A stretch of 47,062 nt of DNA. Source: an uncultured Lactobacillus sp. (GTDB taxonomy: Bacteria > Bacillota > Bacilli > Lactobacillales > Lactobacillaceae). Made by a program: the position numbers and the translations under genes. Positions 31,441 through 40,840 of this stretch are shown here, piece after piece. Below the pieces are notes generated by a model. That model saw only the letters and a list, made by a program, of their open reading frames with translations, was not told the DNA's origin and made no database searches. The DNA lies in NCBI GenBank assembly GCA_930989465.1, contig CAKNLX010000005.1, positions 1 through 47,062 on the forward strand. The letters run 5' to 3'. How positions within the stretch are numbered: position 1 is the stretch's first letter; each line of letters begins with the position of its first letter.

Positions 31441-33624
31441 ATGAAAAAGAAAATTAGCAATTTTATTCAAACAAGAACTGGATTTTTGGTTCTTTTGGTA
31501 TTTTGGTTTTGGATAAAATACATTTTTGCCGCTTATTTCGACTTTAATTTAGGTTTATCGGATCCTTACCAGCACGTTATCATGTGGCTCAGCCCGATTG
31601 GGACTGCTGTAATTTTGATTAGTATTGGCTTTTACATCCCTAAACCTATTATTTCCTATATCGCCATGTTAATCATGGATTTTGCAAATACTGCTTTGCT
31701 ATTTGCAAACATTATCTACTACCGGCAATTTACTGATTTTTTAACCATTAAAACAATGACTAATGCTGGCAAGGTCTCCCAAGGCTTGGGTAAAAGTACT
31801 GTTGCTTTACTCCACCCTACCGACATCTTAATTTGGATTGACCTTATCATTATCATCATCCTTTTGGTTATTCATAAAATACGAATCGATCAAAAATCAT
31901 ACGGGCTGTCAACTCCCATCGCTATTACTTCAGTTGGAGCATTGATTACTACTTTGAACATCTTTCTGGCTGAGACTTCCCGTCCACGCCTTTTAAGAAA
32001 TACCTTTGACCGTTCTTATGTAGTGAAATATTTGGGAATTGATACTTTTACTGCTTATGATGGTTTCAAGAGCGCACAAAACGTTCAGGTAACCAAAAAT
32101 GCTAATGCTTCAGATCTAAATGAGATTTTGAATTTTACCAATAAGATTCATTCTGCTCCCTCATCCGCATATTTTGGCGTAGAGAAAAATAAAAACGTAA
32201 TTGTCATTCACTTGGAAAGTTTTCAACAGTTTTTAATTAACCTTAAGGTTAATGGCAAAGAAGTGACACCGTTTTTAAATTCACTTTATCGAAATAAACA
32301 TACTTTGAGTTTTGATAACTTTTATCATCAAGTTGGTTTAGGTAGAACTAGTGATGCTGAAAACATGTTAGAAACCAGTACATATGGGATTTCAGATGGA
32401 TCATTATTCACTTCACTTGGTTCTGAGAATACGTTCCAGGCAGCTCCCCAAATTCTGCGTCAAGATGGGTATACTTCTGCTGTATTCCACGGGAATGTCG
32501 GTACTTTCTGGAATAGAAATGATGTCTATAAAAATATGGGCTATAACTATTTCTTTGATAAGAATTATTTCAGTACACAAAATAAAGACAATATTGGTTA
32601 CGGTTTAAAAGATAAGCTGTTGTTTGCCGAGAGCATCAAGTACCTAGAACAAATGCAACAGCCATTTTATGCAAAATTCATTACTGTTACTAACCATATT
32701 CCATTTGATCTAGATAAGGATGATCGCGATCCTAACTTTAAGACCACTAAAACGAGCGATCAAACTATTAACAACTATTTTGAAACTGCTCATTACTTAG
32801 ACGAAGCAGTTCATGAATTTTTCAACTATCTAAAAGCTTCTGGCCTCTATAAAAATAGTATGATAGTAATCTATGGTGATCACTATGGATTAAGTAATTC
32901 CGAAAATGAAACCTTAGCTCCAATTATTAATGAAAGTGCTGATACTTGGAACACATATAACAATGTGCAAATGCAAAAAGTTCCATTCATGATTCACGCT
33001 GATAATTTAAAAGGAAAAATCAGTCACGAAATTGCTGGCGAAATCGACGTTCTTCCAACCTTGCTTCACCTACTTGGAATCAGTAATAAGGGCTATGTTC
33101 AATTTGGTAGCGACATGCTTTCTCCTCATAGACAAGATTGGATCGTCTTTAGAAATGGTACTATTGTCAGCTCCAAATATATTATCGTTGGAGGCAAGGG
33201 AATAAAAGGAACAGTTTACAATCGAATTAACGGTAGACAAATTATTAATTTTAGCCCGCAGGAAAAGAAAGAAATTACCTCTTTAGCTAAAAAAGCTAAA
33301 GATTCTCTTCATTATTCTGATTTGCTTAATAATCATAATTTACTACGGTTTTACACTCCAACAGGTTTTGTACCGGTTGATCCAACTCAGTTTAATTACT
33401 CTACTAATTATCAAAAGATGATCTCAATCAGACAAGACCTAGCAGATAGTTCTACTTCACTTTACAGTGAAAATCATAACCGTTCTACAACCAAGCTCTA
33501 TAAGACTGATGCTTCTGAATTGCACAATCGTGAAAAAGATATTACTAAAGTGCCAGAAGAAGTACTTAAGAATCAATTAACCGAGCAAAATAAAAGTAGC
33601 ACAGAAAAAAGTGATAAAAACTAA
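31441..33624 (+). CDS. LTA synthase-family glycerophosphate transferase
   Basis: This membrane sulfatase-fold enzyme polymerises glycerol phosphate onto a glycolipid anchor. The 727 residues comprise five N-terminal transmembrane helices (to about residue 190), then an extracellular domain. Metal site Glu is in VIHLESFQQF, the catalytic Thr in GLGRTSDAENMLETS, and the Asp-His pair in VIYGDHYGLSN. A roughly 130-residue Ser/Lys-rich tail extends past the usual end. I start it at 31441 behind AAAGGAG. Lactobacilli often carry more than one LtaS-like enzyme. Confidence 0.92.
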   Translation: MKKKISNFIQTRTGFLVLLVFWFWIKYIFAAYFDFNLGLSDPYQHVIMWLSPIGTAVILISIGFYIPKPIISYIAMLIMDFANTALLFANIIYYRQFTDFLTIKTMTNAGKVSQGLGKSTVALLHPTDILIWIDLIIIIILLVIHKIRIDQKSYGLSTPIAITSVGALITTLNIFLAETSRPRLLRNTFDRSYVVKYLGIDTFTAYDGFKSAQNVQVTKNANASDLNEILNFTNKIHSAPSSAYFGVEKNKNVIVIHLESFQQFLINLKVNGKEVTPFLNSLYRNKHTLSFDNFYHQVGLGRTSDAENMLETSTYGISDGSLFTSLGSENTFQAAPQILRQDGYTSAVFHGNVGTFWNRNDVYKNMGYNYFFDKNYFSTQNKDNIGYGLKDKLLFAESIKYLEQMQQPFYAKFITVTNHIPFDLDKDDRDPNFKTTKTSDQTINNYFETAHYLDEAVHEFFNYLKASGLYKNSMIVIYGDHYGLSNSENETLAPIINESADTWNTYNNVQMQKVPFMIHADNLKGKISHEIAGEIDVLPTLLHLLGISNKGYVQFGSDMLSPHRQDWIVFRNGTIVSSKYIIVGGKGIKGTVYNRINGRQIINFSPQEKKEITSLAKKAKDSLHYSDLLNNHNLLRFYTPTGFVPVDPTQFNYSTNYQKMISIRQDLADSSTSLYSENHNRSTTKLYKTDASELHNREKDITKVPEEVLKNQLTEQNKSSTEKSDKN

Positions 33625-33632
33625 AGAAAATT

Positions 33633-33676
33633 AAAAGGCATTCAGCTGTATAAAATTGCAGCTGAATGCCTTTTTC
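33633..33676. terminator. Bidirectional terminator between the LTA synthase and the histidine kinase
   Basis: AAAAGGCATTCAGCTG (33633-33648) pairs perfectly with 33659-33674, flanked by A and T runs. It lies between convergent genes. Confidence 0.9.
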
Positions 33677-35133
33677 TATTCATCTTTGCTTATAAATTGT
33701 TCATAGCCTTTATCATAAAAGATAACCGTAAATGTTGATCCTTTGCCAGGTGCAGAAGCCACTTTTACTTTACCACCGTGCTGTTTAATCAATGAGGAAA
33801 CAATGGCCAATCCTAACCCAGATTCGCCTGTGCCCATCCTCGCTCTTGATGGATCAGCCTTGAAAAAGCGTTCAAAGATAAACTTAGTTTGGTCTTTACT
33901 CATGCCGATACCATCATCCTTGACAGATATTTCACTAGCATGTTCCAATCTTTTACCAGAAATTTGAATGTGACCATCATGCGTAAATTGAATGGCATTT
34001 TGAACCAAGTTGACCATCACCTGCGTAAATCGATCACGATCTGCATAAATTGGCAATTTTTCTGGACCAGCAACACTAATTTCGTCTTTAGCCTTTTGAG
34101 CATTTTGTTTTAACTGCGACTTTAAGTCATGCAGAATTGGCATTGCATCAAAATCTGTTTTAATCAACATGATCTGATTATTACGGATTTTTTCATAATC
34201 CAAATTTTCATTAACTAACCTAATTAAACGTTTAGTCTCACGTTGCATTAAATCAATAGACTTAGGCTTAGATTCTTCCGGAATGGCGTCATACTGCAAG
34301 CCCTCCAGAATGCCATTAATAGTTGTCAAAGGTGTTCGCATTTCATGAGCTGCATCAGCCATAAATTGATCACGCCGCTTTTCTTGTGCCTTAACTTCTT
34401 CATTTGATTGCTTAAGTGCCTTAACCATTTTATTAAAGTTTTCAGCCAGCTGATCAATTTCATCACTGTCTTTATGAGCGATCTGTACATTGAAGTTTCC
34501 TGAGGCAACTTTTTGCGTTGCCCGAGACAACCGTTTGATTCGTTTAGTTGAATAATATGAAATGATAAAGCTAAGAATAAGTCCAACTGCTACAGTGATT
34601 AACAAAGCCCGCAATAAATTGCGCTTAGCCATATATATTGGTCGCTCAACATGTTTTACCCTAGAACTAATCCACGCTATACCAACCAAATTTTTTCCAT
34701 TCATCCAGGGGACTAAGACACCAGTATATGCGTCCTTAGTTGAACCAATTGGGGAATTTTCAGTATGGTTATTCTGGATGCGAATCTCTTGTCCATTTTG
34801 CAAAGTAGAAAAAATCTTATCAGACAATTGAACTTTGGCATTGACCCGAGGATAAATTTGCGTATTTTTATCATCAAAAATACGTAAATGAACGTCATCT
34901 CCACGCAATACAAATTCTAATTGATTCAAGAAATTATCATTTAGTAAAGCTGTGCCGTTTTTGCCATCCGTTTCAGCTAATTCTCCCAACGAATTAGCAT
35001 AACTTTCCATTCGTTGATAATTTTGCATGTAAGCCTGATTATGGGCATATCCGATTTCTGAATAACCAATAATGGAAATCGTGGTTACGATAATCAAAAG
35101 AAAGCCCAGCATGTTCTGATAAATTAATTTCAT
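33676..35133 (-). CDS. Sensor histidine kinase
   Basis: This membrane-bound sensor of 485 residues has two transmembrane helices (about 7-27 and 173-193) around an extracellular domain. A HAMP domain (TKRIKRLSRATQKVASGNFNVQIAHKDSDEIDQLAENFNKM) follows. HisKA has the phosphoacceptor His near 263 in AADAAHEMRTPLTTINGI. HATPase motifs are NAIQF, DDGIGM and GESGLGLAIV. It is the last gene of the unit, starting right at the end of the response regulator gene. The signal is unknown. Confidence 0.93.
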   Translation of the reverse strand: MKLIYQNMLGFLLIIVTTISIIGYSEIGYAHNQAYMQNYQRMESYANSLGELAETDGKNGTALLNDNFLNQLEFVLRGDDVHLRIFDDKNTQIYPRVNAKVQLSDKIFSTLQNGQEIRIQNNHTENSPIGSTKDAYTGVLVPWMNGKNLVGIAWISSRVKHVERPIYMAKRNLLRALLITVAVGLILSFIISYYSTKRIKRLSRATQKVASGNFNVQIAHKDSDEIDQLAENFNKMVKALKQSNEEVKAQEKRRDQFMADAAHEMRTPLTTINGILEGLQYDAIPEESKPKSIDLMQRETKRLIRLVNENLDYEKIRNNQIMLIKTDFDAMPILHDLKSQLKQNAQKAKDEISVAGPEKLPIYADRDRFTQVMVNLVQNAIQFTHDGHIQISGKRLEHASEISVKDDGIGMSKDQTKFIFERFFKADPSRARMGTGESGLGLAIVSSLIKQHGGKVKVASAPGKGSTFTVIFYDKGYEQFISKDE

Positions 35134-35855
35134 TATTTGACCTGCGAATCGTCAAACTTATAGCCGACACCCCAGACTGTTTGAATAACTTTGGCGCCAA
35201 CTTTTTCTAATTTTTGCCGCAATTTTTTAATATGAGCATCAACGGTTCGTTCTTCACCATAATACTCATATCCCCATACTAACTCTAATAGCTGATCACG
35301 TGAAAATACTTGCTTAGGCTTTTGAGCCATCGTATACAGTAAATCAAATTCCTTAGGTGTTAAATCAACTACCGGTTGATCATCAAACAAAACTTCTCGT
35401 CTATCCTTAGAAATTTTTAGATGAGGTGTTTGAATTTCATATTCCTGATTAGTATTTTCTTGCGTTTGAATATCTTCTTCCATCATCACACGACGATGAA
35501 GGGCCTTAATTCGTGCAATCAGGGCAATTGGACTAAATGGCTTAGTCACATATTCATCAGCACCAATTCCTAATCCCAGAACTTGATCTGATTCACTGCC
35601 CCTAGCAGTAAGCATGATAATTGGAACAGTAGGAGAAATAGCCCTTACTTCCTTAGCAACCTGAATCCCATCTTTTTTTGGCAAATTCAGATCTAATGTA
35701 ATCAAATCATACTTATCTGCATTTTCTTTAAACATATCGACGGCTTCGACACCGTCGACAGCGATATCTTGCTGCCAACCTTCTTTTTTGAAAAACATTC
35801 CCATCATTTCAGCGACAGAACTGTCATCTTCAACCATTAAGATTCTCAAACTCAT
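35133..35855 (-). CDS. OmpR-family response regulator
   Basis: The 240 residues have a receiver domain with the phospho-acceptor Asp near residue 55 (LITLDLNLPKKDG), acidic pocket VEDD, and switch Lys in YVTKPF. A winged-helix DNA-binding domain follows (LTPKEFDLLYTMAQKPKQVFSRDQLLELVWGYEYYGEERTVDAHIKKLRQKL). The gene abuts both its partner kinase and the upstream membrane-protein gene, so the three are co-transcribed. Confidence 0.95.
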   Translation of the reverse strand: MSLRILMVEDDSSVAEMMGMFFKKEGWQQDIAVDGVEAVDMFKENADKYDLITLDLNLPKKDGIQVAKEVRAISPTVPIIMLTARGSESDQVLGLGIGADEYVTKPFSPIALIARIKALHRRVMMEEDIQTQENTNQEYEIQTPHLKISKDRREVLFDDQPVVDLTPKEFDLLYTMAQKPKQVFSRDQLLELVWGYEYYGEERTVDAHIKKLRQKLEKVGAKVIQTVWGVGYKFDDSQVK

Positions 35856-36247
35856 TATCGATCCCTAAATCCTTTTGTTCTTTGACGTTTTACTTGATCG
35901 GGATCGACATAGTCATGTGGCAATTCATGTCTTTTACTTAAAAAAGATTTGAGACTTTTTTCAGTAAAGACAATTGGCAATAAGATAAATAAATAAAAAG
36001 TTAATAGCCAAATGAGAAAATAGCGATCCCAATTCAAATAGTGAATAATTAACCCTATTACGACTTGAATCAAGCCGAATAAAATACAATATAAACTTGC
36101 CCTTCTTTGAGCAAACTTAAAACTATCCTTGTTAACTTGCGCTAGATAAGATAAATAGCCATAAATCCGATTAGGCTTCTTGGCTGGTGAAATCAACCAA
36201 ATAATTCCAATCACTGCCATTATTGAACCACAAGCGACATAGATCAC
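35855..36247 (-). CDS. SdpI-like small membrane protein
   Basis: The 130-residue protein has three hydrophobic helices and a segment PAKKPNRIYGYLSYLAQVNKDSFKFAQRRAS that recalls the SdpI (immunity to SdpC) signature of a conserved GYR-type loop followed by Asn and Trp/Phe. Similarity is partial. The start is a GTG behind GGAGTGAG. Overlap with the response regulator gene suggests it serves the same system, perhaps in envelope-stress sensing. That link is inference. Confidence 0.55.
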   Translation of the reverse strand: MIYVACGSIMAVIGIIWLISPAKKPNRIYGYLSYLAQVNKDSFKFAQRRASLYCILFGLIQVVIGLIIHYLNWDRYFLIWLLTFYLFILLPIVFTEKSLKSFLSKRHELPHDYVDPDQVKRQRTKGFRDR

Positions 36248-36281
36248 AATTTCTCACTCCTAAATCTGATAAAATAAACGG

Positions 36282-37247
36282 TTATTCCTCACCAGGTGCA
36301 GACATAACTATTCTCATTTTACCAGTGAAAGTGAATTTCTTCATCTCATTTGGAATAATTAAATTAGTTCCTAATTTCAAATCATATGTTTTGTCATCAG
36401 CTTCAAGTTTTCCTTCGCCTTTAATGACTGAAACTAAAAGATATGGATGATCCTTTAACCCTGTTTTCCAAGTACCATCAAGGTCAATTTGCCATAAGTA
36501 GAAGTGTGGTGAAATTGGTGGTTCTACCAAAGTCTTAATTTCTGCATCTTGATCCTTGCTGGTCTTAATATCAAGCTTAGGATCAACATGAGGTACAGTA
36601 GTTACATCAATTGATTTTTGCGTATGAAGTTCACGCTTTTTACCGGTCTTCTTGTCTACTCGATCATAATCGTAAAGACGGTAAGTAACATCACTTGATT
36701 GTTGAGTTTCAATTACCAAGCAACCCTTAGTCAAAGCATGGATTGTACCTGCTGGAACGTAGAAAAAGTCGCCAGCCTTAACTGGAACTTTTCTGAGCAA
36801 CTTATCCCATTCACCCTTATGGATCATATCAGCTAATTCTTCACGAGTCTTAGCATAATGACCATAAATAATGTAGGCACCTGGGTCTGCTTGCATGACG
36901 TACCAGCTTTCAGTCTTGCCGGAATCATTTTCTACTTTTCTAGCATAATCATCATCTGGGTGTACTTGCACTGATAAATTATCATTGGCATCCAAGAACT
37001 TAACCAAAAGTGGAAATTCCTTAGCCTTAGGATTACCAAATAATTCTGGATGTTTTAAATAAACATCTCTTAAAGACATGCCCTTAAGTGGACCTTCAGT
37101 TACTACTGAAGCATCATCCTTATAGCCAGAAATAATCCAAGCCTCACCGACTTTTCCTTCTGGAATATCATAGTGAAAAATATCATCTAATTTGCGTCCG
37201 CCCCAAATCTTTGGTCTAAAATACGGGGTTAAAAATAATGGTTCCAT
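36282..37247 (-). CDS. manA: Mannose-6-phosphate isomerase, class I
   Basis: This zinc enzyme interconverts mannose-6-P and fructose-6-P. The 321 residues show the cupin metal ligands in LSVQVHPDDDYAR and ESWYVM, the catalytic lid FFYVPAGTIHALTKGCLVIETQQSSDVTYRLYDYDR, and the C-terminal cupin. It precedes the SdpI-like gene by 34 bases, so they may share a transcript. Confidence 0.95.
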   Translation of the reverse strand: MEPLFLTPYFRPKIWGGRKLDDIFHYDIPEGKVGEAWIISGYKDDASVVTEGPLKGMSLRDVYLKHPELFGNPKAKEFPLLVKFLDANDNLSVQVHPDDDYARKVENDSGKTESWYVMQADPGAYIIYGHYAKTREELADMIHKGEWDKLLRKVPVKAGDFFYVPAGTIHALTKGCLVIETQQSSDVTYRLYDYDRVDKKTGKKRELHTQKSIDVTTVPHVDPKLDIKTSKDQDAEIKTLVEPPISPHFYLWQIDLDGTWKTGLKDHPYLLVSVIKGEGKLEADDKTYDLKLGTNLIIPNEMKKFTFTGKMRIVMSAPGEE

Positions 37248-37263
37248 TTAAATCACCTCACAT

Positions 37264-37294
37264 AAAGTATATACTTTGAGGCTATAAAAATGAA
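37264..37294 (-). promoter_or_regulatory. manA promoter with an embedded palindrome
   Basis: On the minus strand, TTCATT is followed after 17 bp by TATACT. The -10 lies within the palindrome AAAGTATATACTTT (37264-37277), which could be an operator. AGGTGA before the manA ATG is the SD. Confidence 0.4.
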
Positions 37295-37339
37295 ACCCTT
37301 TTCTTAATTATATATCTACCTTTTTGTTTACATGTAAGC

Positions 37340-38388
37340 CTATTTGCTATACTTACGGATTCCTTCTACCAATCGCTTCATTCCATCTTTTACCATTGCT
37401 AATGGGCAGGCTAAATTTATCCGAATGAAATCTTGTCCGTTACCGCGATAAACAATACCTGCTGAAACAATTAGACCTGTCTCTTTTCTCAAAAAAGCAG
37501 CAAAATCTGCAGAATTATCAGTCACTTTCTGTACATTAATCCACATCAAATAAGTGGCATCCCCATAGACAACTTTTACCTCAGGAACATTTTTTGAATG
37601 AACTGACTGACATAATCAAAATTCTCATTTAACTGTTGCTTTAACTTCTTCAGCCAATCATGCCCCTCTTCATAAGCAGCATGAAGTGCAGCCACATTAA
37701 AAGTCTTGCTTGGTGAAACCAAAGAAATTATATTGCTTTTAGCTTCAATTGAAAATGCTGGTGTATAGCCCTGTCCTTTTCTGACTAAGTCACCATGAAT
37801 CTCATCCGAAAGCAAAACCACATGGTGTTTTTGACACAATTGTGCAATTTTTTGAACTTCTGCTTTAGTCCAAACCTTACCAATAGGATTGTGAGGATTA
37901 CAGAAAATCATTAACGTAGTGAGTAGATCAGCTAATTTTTCTTCTAAATCTGTCCAATCAATGCTGTAATGTTCACCATCAAACACTAAATTACTTGATA
38001 AAACATGGCGCCCATTATTCAAAATAGAGTTGTAAAAAATATTGTAAACAGGTTCTTGAACTAGAACATTATCGCCAATATGCGAAACACGCCGCACAAT
38101 CGATGAAATCGCGGGCACAACTCCCGTGGTAAAGATCATCCAATTGGTTTGCGGACGATATCCATGTTCTATTTCATACCAATCCGCTACCGCATTAAAA
38201 TAATCAGCTTGTGGCCACTCATAACCAAAGGCACCTAATGAAACTTTTTCTTTCATTGCCTTAATGATTTCCGGTGCTGTTTTAAAATCCATGTCGGCAA
38301 TCCACATCGGTAATTCACCTGGCTTAACATCCCACTTTACTGAATCCGTATGACTACGATCAGGTGCATTTTTAAAATCATATTCCAT
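37340..38388 (-). pseudogene. malY: MalY/PatB-type aminotransferase (cystathionine beta-lyase), frameshifted
   Basis: This is a PLP fold-type I enzyme split in two frames. The N-terminal part (about 270 residues) has GELPMWIADMDFKTAPEI, NPHNPIGKVWTKAEV and the PLP-lysine motif SPSKTFNVAALHAA. It runs out at IQKMFLR, near 37576. The C-terminal part continues in the next frame as NVPEVKVVYGDATYLMWINVQ to the natural end. Adding one A to the six-base A tract at about 37589-37594 restores the gene. It may be a true frameshift, slippage-type switching or a sequencing error. I start it at the ATG at 38388. Confidence 0.8.
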
Positions 38389-38396
38389 TATTATCA

Positions 38397-39274
38397 CTAA
38401 TCCTTTGGTTTTTGATTATTATCTGAATGCTTTACCTTTGAAATTATCTTTGGACAATTGATTTTCGTTTTTTCAGGATCAATCTTATTTGAATCCATAA
38501 TTAAAATTCCAATTTCTGGCGCTACAATTTTACCTGACACGGGATTTTTAACACTATCAATTTTACTAGTCACTTCTACATCCATATCTGAAACATATTC
38601 AAAAGCTAAATCAGTATGAATAAGTGAACTATTTTTAATTTCAAGATGATCAATATGATTTAATCCTTGATCACTTTCGATTTTACAATTAATGAATTTA
38701 ATATTCTCAGTATTCCAAGCTAGATACTCACCATCAATTGTTGAATCATAGATAGTCACATTTTTACAATTCCAAAAAGCATCTTTAGAGACAAAAGTTG
38801 AATTGTGAACCTCAATATTTTCAGCACCATCAAAAACATAATTACCAACTACACTCACGTGATCTAGATATATATTCTTGCTATCCTTGCCAAAATAGTC
38901 GCCATTAATTCGTGAATTAGTAATTCTAATATCATTACAAGTCCACATCGTTTCTTCTGCATTGGCAAAATGAACATTGTCCAATCTAATATGACTTGCT
39001 CTTCTAAATAGTTTAGGCGCTTGTAAAGCACTATTCTTAATAGAAATGTTTTTAGTATACCAAATTCCACTCCTAGACATTATTTCAAAGGTAGTATTTT
39101 CTACTTCTACATGATCGTCATACCATAATGGATACTTCCATGTAAAAATTGAATCTTTTAATCTGACATTATTTACCTCCTTTAAAGGAGATTCACCATG
39201 ACCAAAGGTAATGCATCATTAATGCCATAAAGTATTCTTTCCCTTTCAAAGTATTTATTTTTGTATTTAATCAT
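38397..39274 (-). pseudogene. DUF3737 beta-helix protein, frameshifted near the N-terminus
   Basis: The true start is probably the ATG at 39274 behind AGGTGA: MIKYKNKYFERERILYGIND. The frame then shifts near 39205 and continues as ITFGHGESPLKEVNNVRLKD...FEIMSRSGIWYTKN, the normal DUF3737 repeat core. A few codons around the shift look deleted. The remaining ~227 residues after MSRSG form a right-handed beta-helix of short repeats (NIEVHNSTFVSKDAFWNCKNVTIYDST). An internal start at 39080 would give a truncated product. The family function is unknown. Confidence 0.7.
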
Positions 39275-39398
39275 TCGCTCACCTATTATCTGTAAAAACA
39301 GTTTTCTTTAGGTTCCATTATAAATAGCAGCTTTTATAATGTTTAATACTTATTTTTAGGGCAAAGCTATAACTAATTGTTATTAATAAATAAAAATA

Positions 39399-39436
39399 AA
39401 AGTCTTGCTAGGAATCATATCCTAGCAAGACTTTTA
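39399..39436. terminator. Strong terminator outside E2's left end
   Basis: AAAAGTCTTGCTAGGA and TCCTAGCAAGACTTTT form a perfect 16-bp stem around ATCATA. It lies just beyond the tmRNA/tRNA-like 3' end, so it is probably the displaced terminator of that RNA gene, as seen for E1. Confidence 0.85.
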
Positions 39437-39444
39437 CTATTGTA

Positions 39445-39466
39445 TGGAGATGAGGGGGTTTAGAAA
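39445..39466. repeat. E2 candidate attL: 3' end of tmRNA or tRNA-Ala
   Basis: The minus strand reads ...CCCCCTCATCTCCA, like the T-stem, acceptor 3' half and discriminator A of an RNA gene. The base at position 70 would be U, the alanine identity partner of G3, fitting tmRNA (ssrA) or tRNA-Ala. The intact gene would lie at E2's right end, outside the window. Confidence 0.45.
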
Positions 39467-39517
39467 TTAGCCCCCGTCCGTACTTTAATATCAACGGTTT
39501 TGGAGCTTCACTAAAAA

Positions 39518-39538
39518 ATATGAAGTCGCATATGAAGT
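39518..39538. repeat. E2 candidate integrase arm-type sites
   Basis: ATATGAAGT occurs at 39518-39526 and 39530-39538, a 12-bp period, just before the integrase stop. This mirrors the E1 pair at 19603-19625 in place and spacing, not in sequence. Confidence 0.4.
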
Positions 39539-39545
39539 TTTTTTC

Positions 39546-40697
39546 CTATGATTCCATGTAATTAGCAAAGTCTATAGCCGTTTCTTTGGCTTTCTTTTTA
39601 GTTACATGAGTATAAATATTCATGGTCGTTGTTATATCTGAATGTCCTAGACGTTCCTTAACGTCTTTCATTGATACACCAGCATCAAACAATAAAGAGG
39701 CGTGCGTATGTCTAAAGCCGTGGACTTTAATATGTCGTAATTCAAACTTCTTACAAATAGCATTATCCCACCGTTGAGGTTTAGATAGGACGGTATAGTT
39801 ACCCTCGCTATTGGCAAAAACTAAATTATCATTGCTAAGAAAATTCAAGCCTAGTTTTAGCATTTCTTTTTGTTGTTTGGTTCGCCACTGTTTCAAATAA
39901 CGCATCGTTTCAGCATCCATATCTAGGCTTCTAACACTGTTACTAGTCTTACATGGAGAAAGATACAGGCGGTTATTTTCGCCACTAGCTAAAGACTTGT
40001 TAATGTCTATTGTATTGTTCTTAAAATCAATATCAGACCATTTAAGGGCTAGACACTCGCCTTTGCGCATCCCTGAATAAGCTAACAGCCTAAAGAACAT
40101 AAAATATCTAAAGTTGTACCCTTTAGCATCGTTTAAGAACGTATTGAGTTCATCTTTAGAATAAAAGTTATCAAATTTCTTGTTGTCTCTTTCAATTTTA
40201 GGCAAGATAACTTTCTTCATAGGGTTCTTTTTCATTAATTCCATAGTGATACCGTAATTAATCAACTTAGAAGCATAGAAAACGAACCGCTTAAACGTTT
40301 TAGGCGCTACATCCGCCCACGTATTTACCGCCCTTTGACATTGAGAAACGGTCAACTTGTTTAGATAGGTGCTTCCTAGTTGTTTAAGAATATGATTTTT
40401 AAATATCTTTTCGGTTGAAACAAAAGTGCTTTCTTGCACCGTTCTTTTGTACAGTTTGACCCACATCTTATATAGATCATTTAGGCGTAGCTTGCGCTTA
40501 GTAACTGGGACATACTCGCCCTTAACTACCTTTAGCCTGTAATTTAGGTAGCATTCTAGGGCTTGCTTTTCAGTTTTAAAGCCTTGCTTCTTAACCTGAA
40601 TTGTTCTTCCTGTAGTTTCATCTTTACCGACATAAATTAAAAACTTGTATCGTTTTTCGCCACTAGGCGTGGTGTATTCCTTAATATCGTTATTCAT
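39546..40697 (-). CDS. int: E2 tyrosine integrase
   Basis: The 383-residue phage integrase has an AP2-like arm-binding N-terminus (EKRYKFLIYVGKDETTGRTIQVKKQGFKTEKQALECY), a core-binding domain, and a catalytic domain. Catalytic Arg is in YSGMRKGECLALKWSDI, His-x-x-Arg in VHGFRHTHASLLFDAG, and the Tyr in MNIYTHV. The first nine residues (MNNDIKEYT) match E1's integrase exactly, yet the target gene differs. AGAGG precedes the ATG. Confidence 0.95.
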   Translation of the reverse strand: MNNDIKEYTTPSGEKRYKFLIYVGKDETTGRTIQVKKQGFKTEKQALECYLNYRLKVVKGEYVPVTKRKLRLNDLYKMWVKLYKRTVQESTFVSTEKIFKNHILKQLGSTYLNKLTVSQCQRAVNTWADVAPKTFKRFVFYASKLINYGITMELMKKNPMKKVILPKIERDNKKFDNFYSKDELNTFLNDAKGYNFRYFMFFRLLAYSGMRKGECLALKWSDIDFKNNTIDINKSLASGENNRLYLSPCKTSNSVRSLDMDAETMRYLKQWRTKQQKEMLKLGLNFLSNDNLVFANSEGNYTVLSKPQRWDNAICKKFELRHIKVHGFRHTHASLLFDAGVSMKDVKERLGHSDITTTMNIYTHVTKKKAKETAIDFANYMES

Positions 40698-40718
40698 TAG
40701 TTATTAACCTCTTTTCGA

Positions 40719-40755
40719 TTGTTGGCGCAAACGAGCTAATCAAAGGTTTCTAATT
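40719..40755 (+). repeat. E2 GCTAATC-type repeat, copy 1 (upstream of int)
   Basis: The 37 bases starting TTGTTGGCGCAAACGAGCTA match 44000-44036 at 34 of 37 positions by eye. The core G-x-GCTAATC-xxAGG also occurs in the E1 repeats. Confidence 0.75.
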
Positions 40756-40840
40756 GAATAACTATCTTTCCCTAAAACTAATAAAACCTCATATATTCGG
40801 CTAATTCGGCCGCCCTAAAAAGCTATCTTTGAGGGATGCT

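Noticed and set aside
37264-37277. Riboswitch upstream of manA
   Set aside because: The palindrome is short and overlaps the -10 element. There is no leader long enough for an aptamer.
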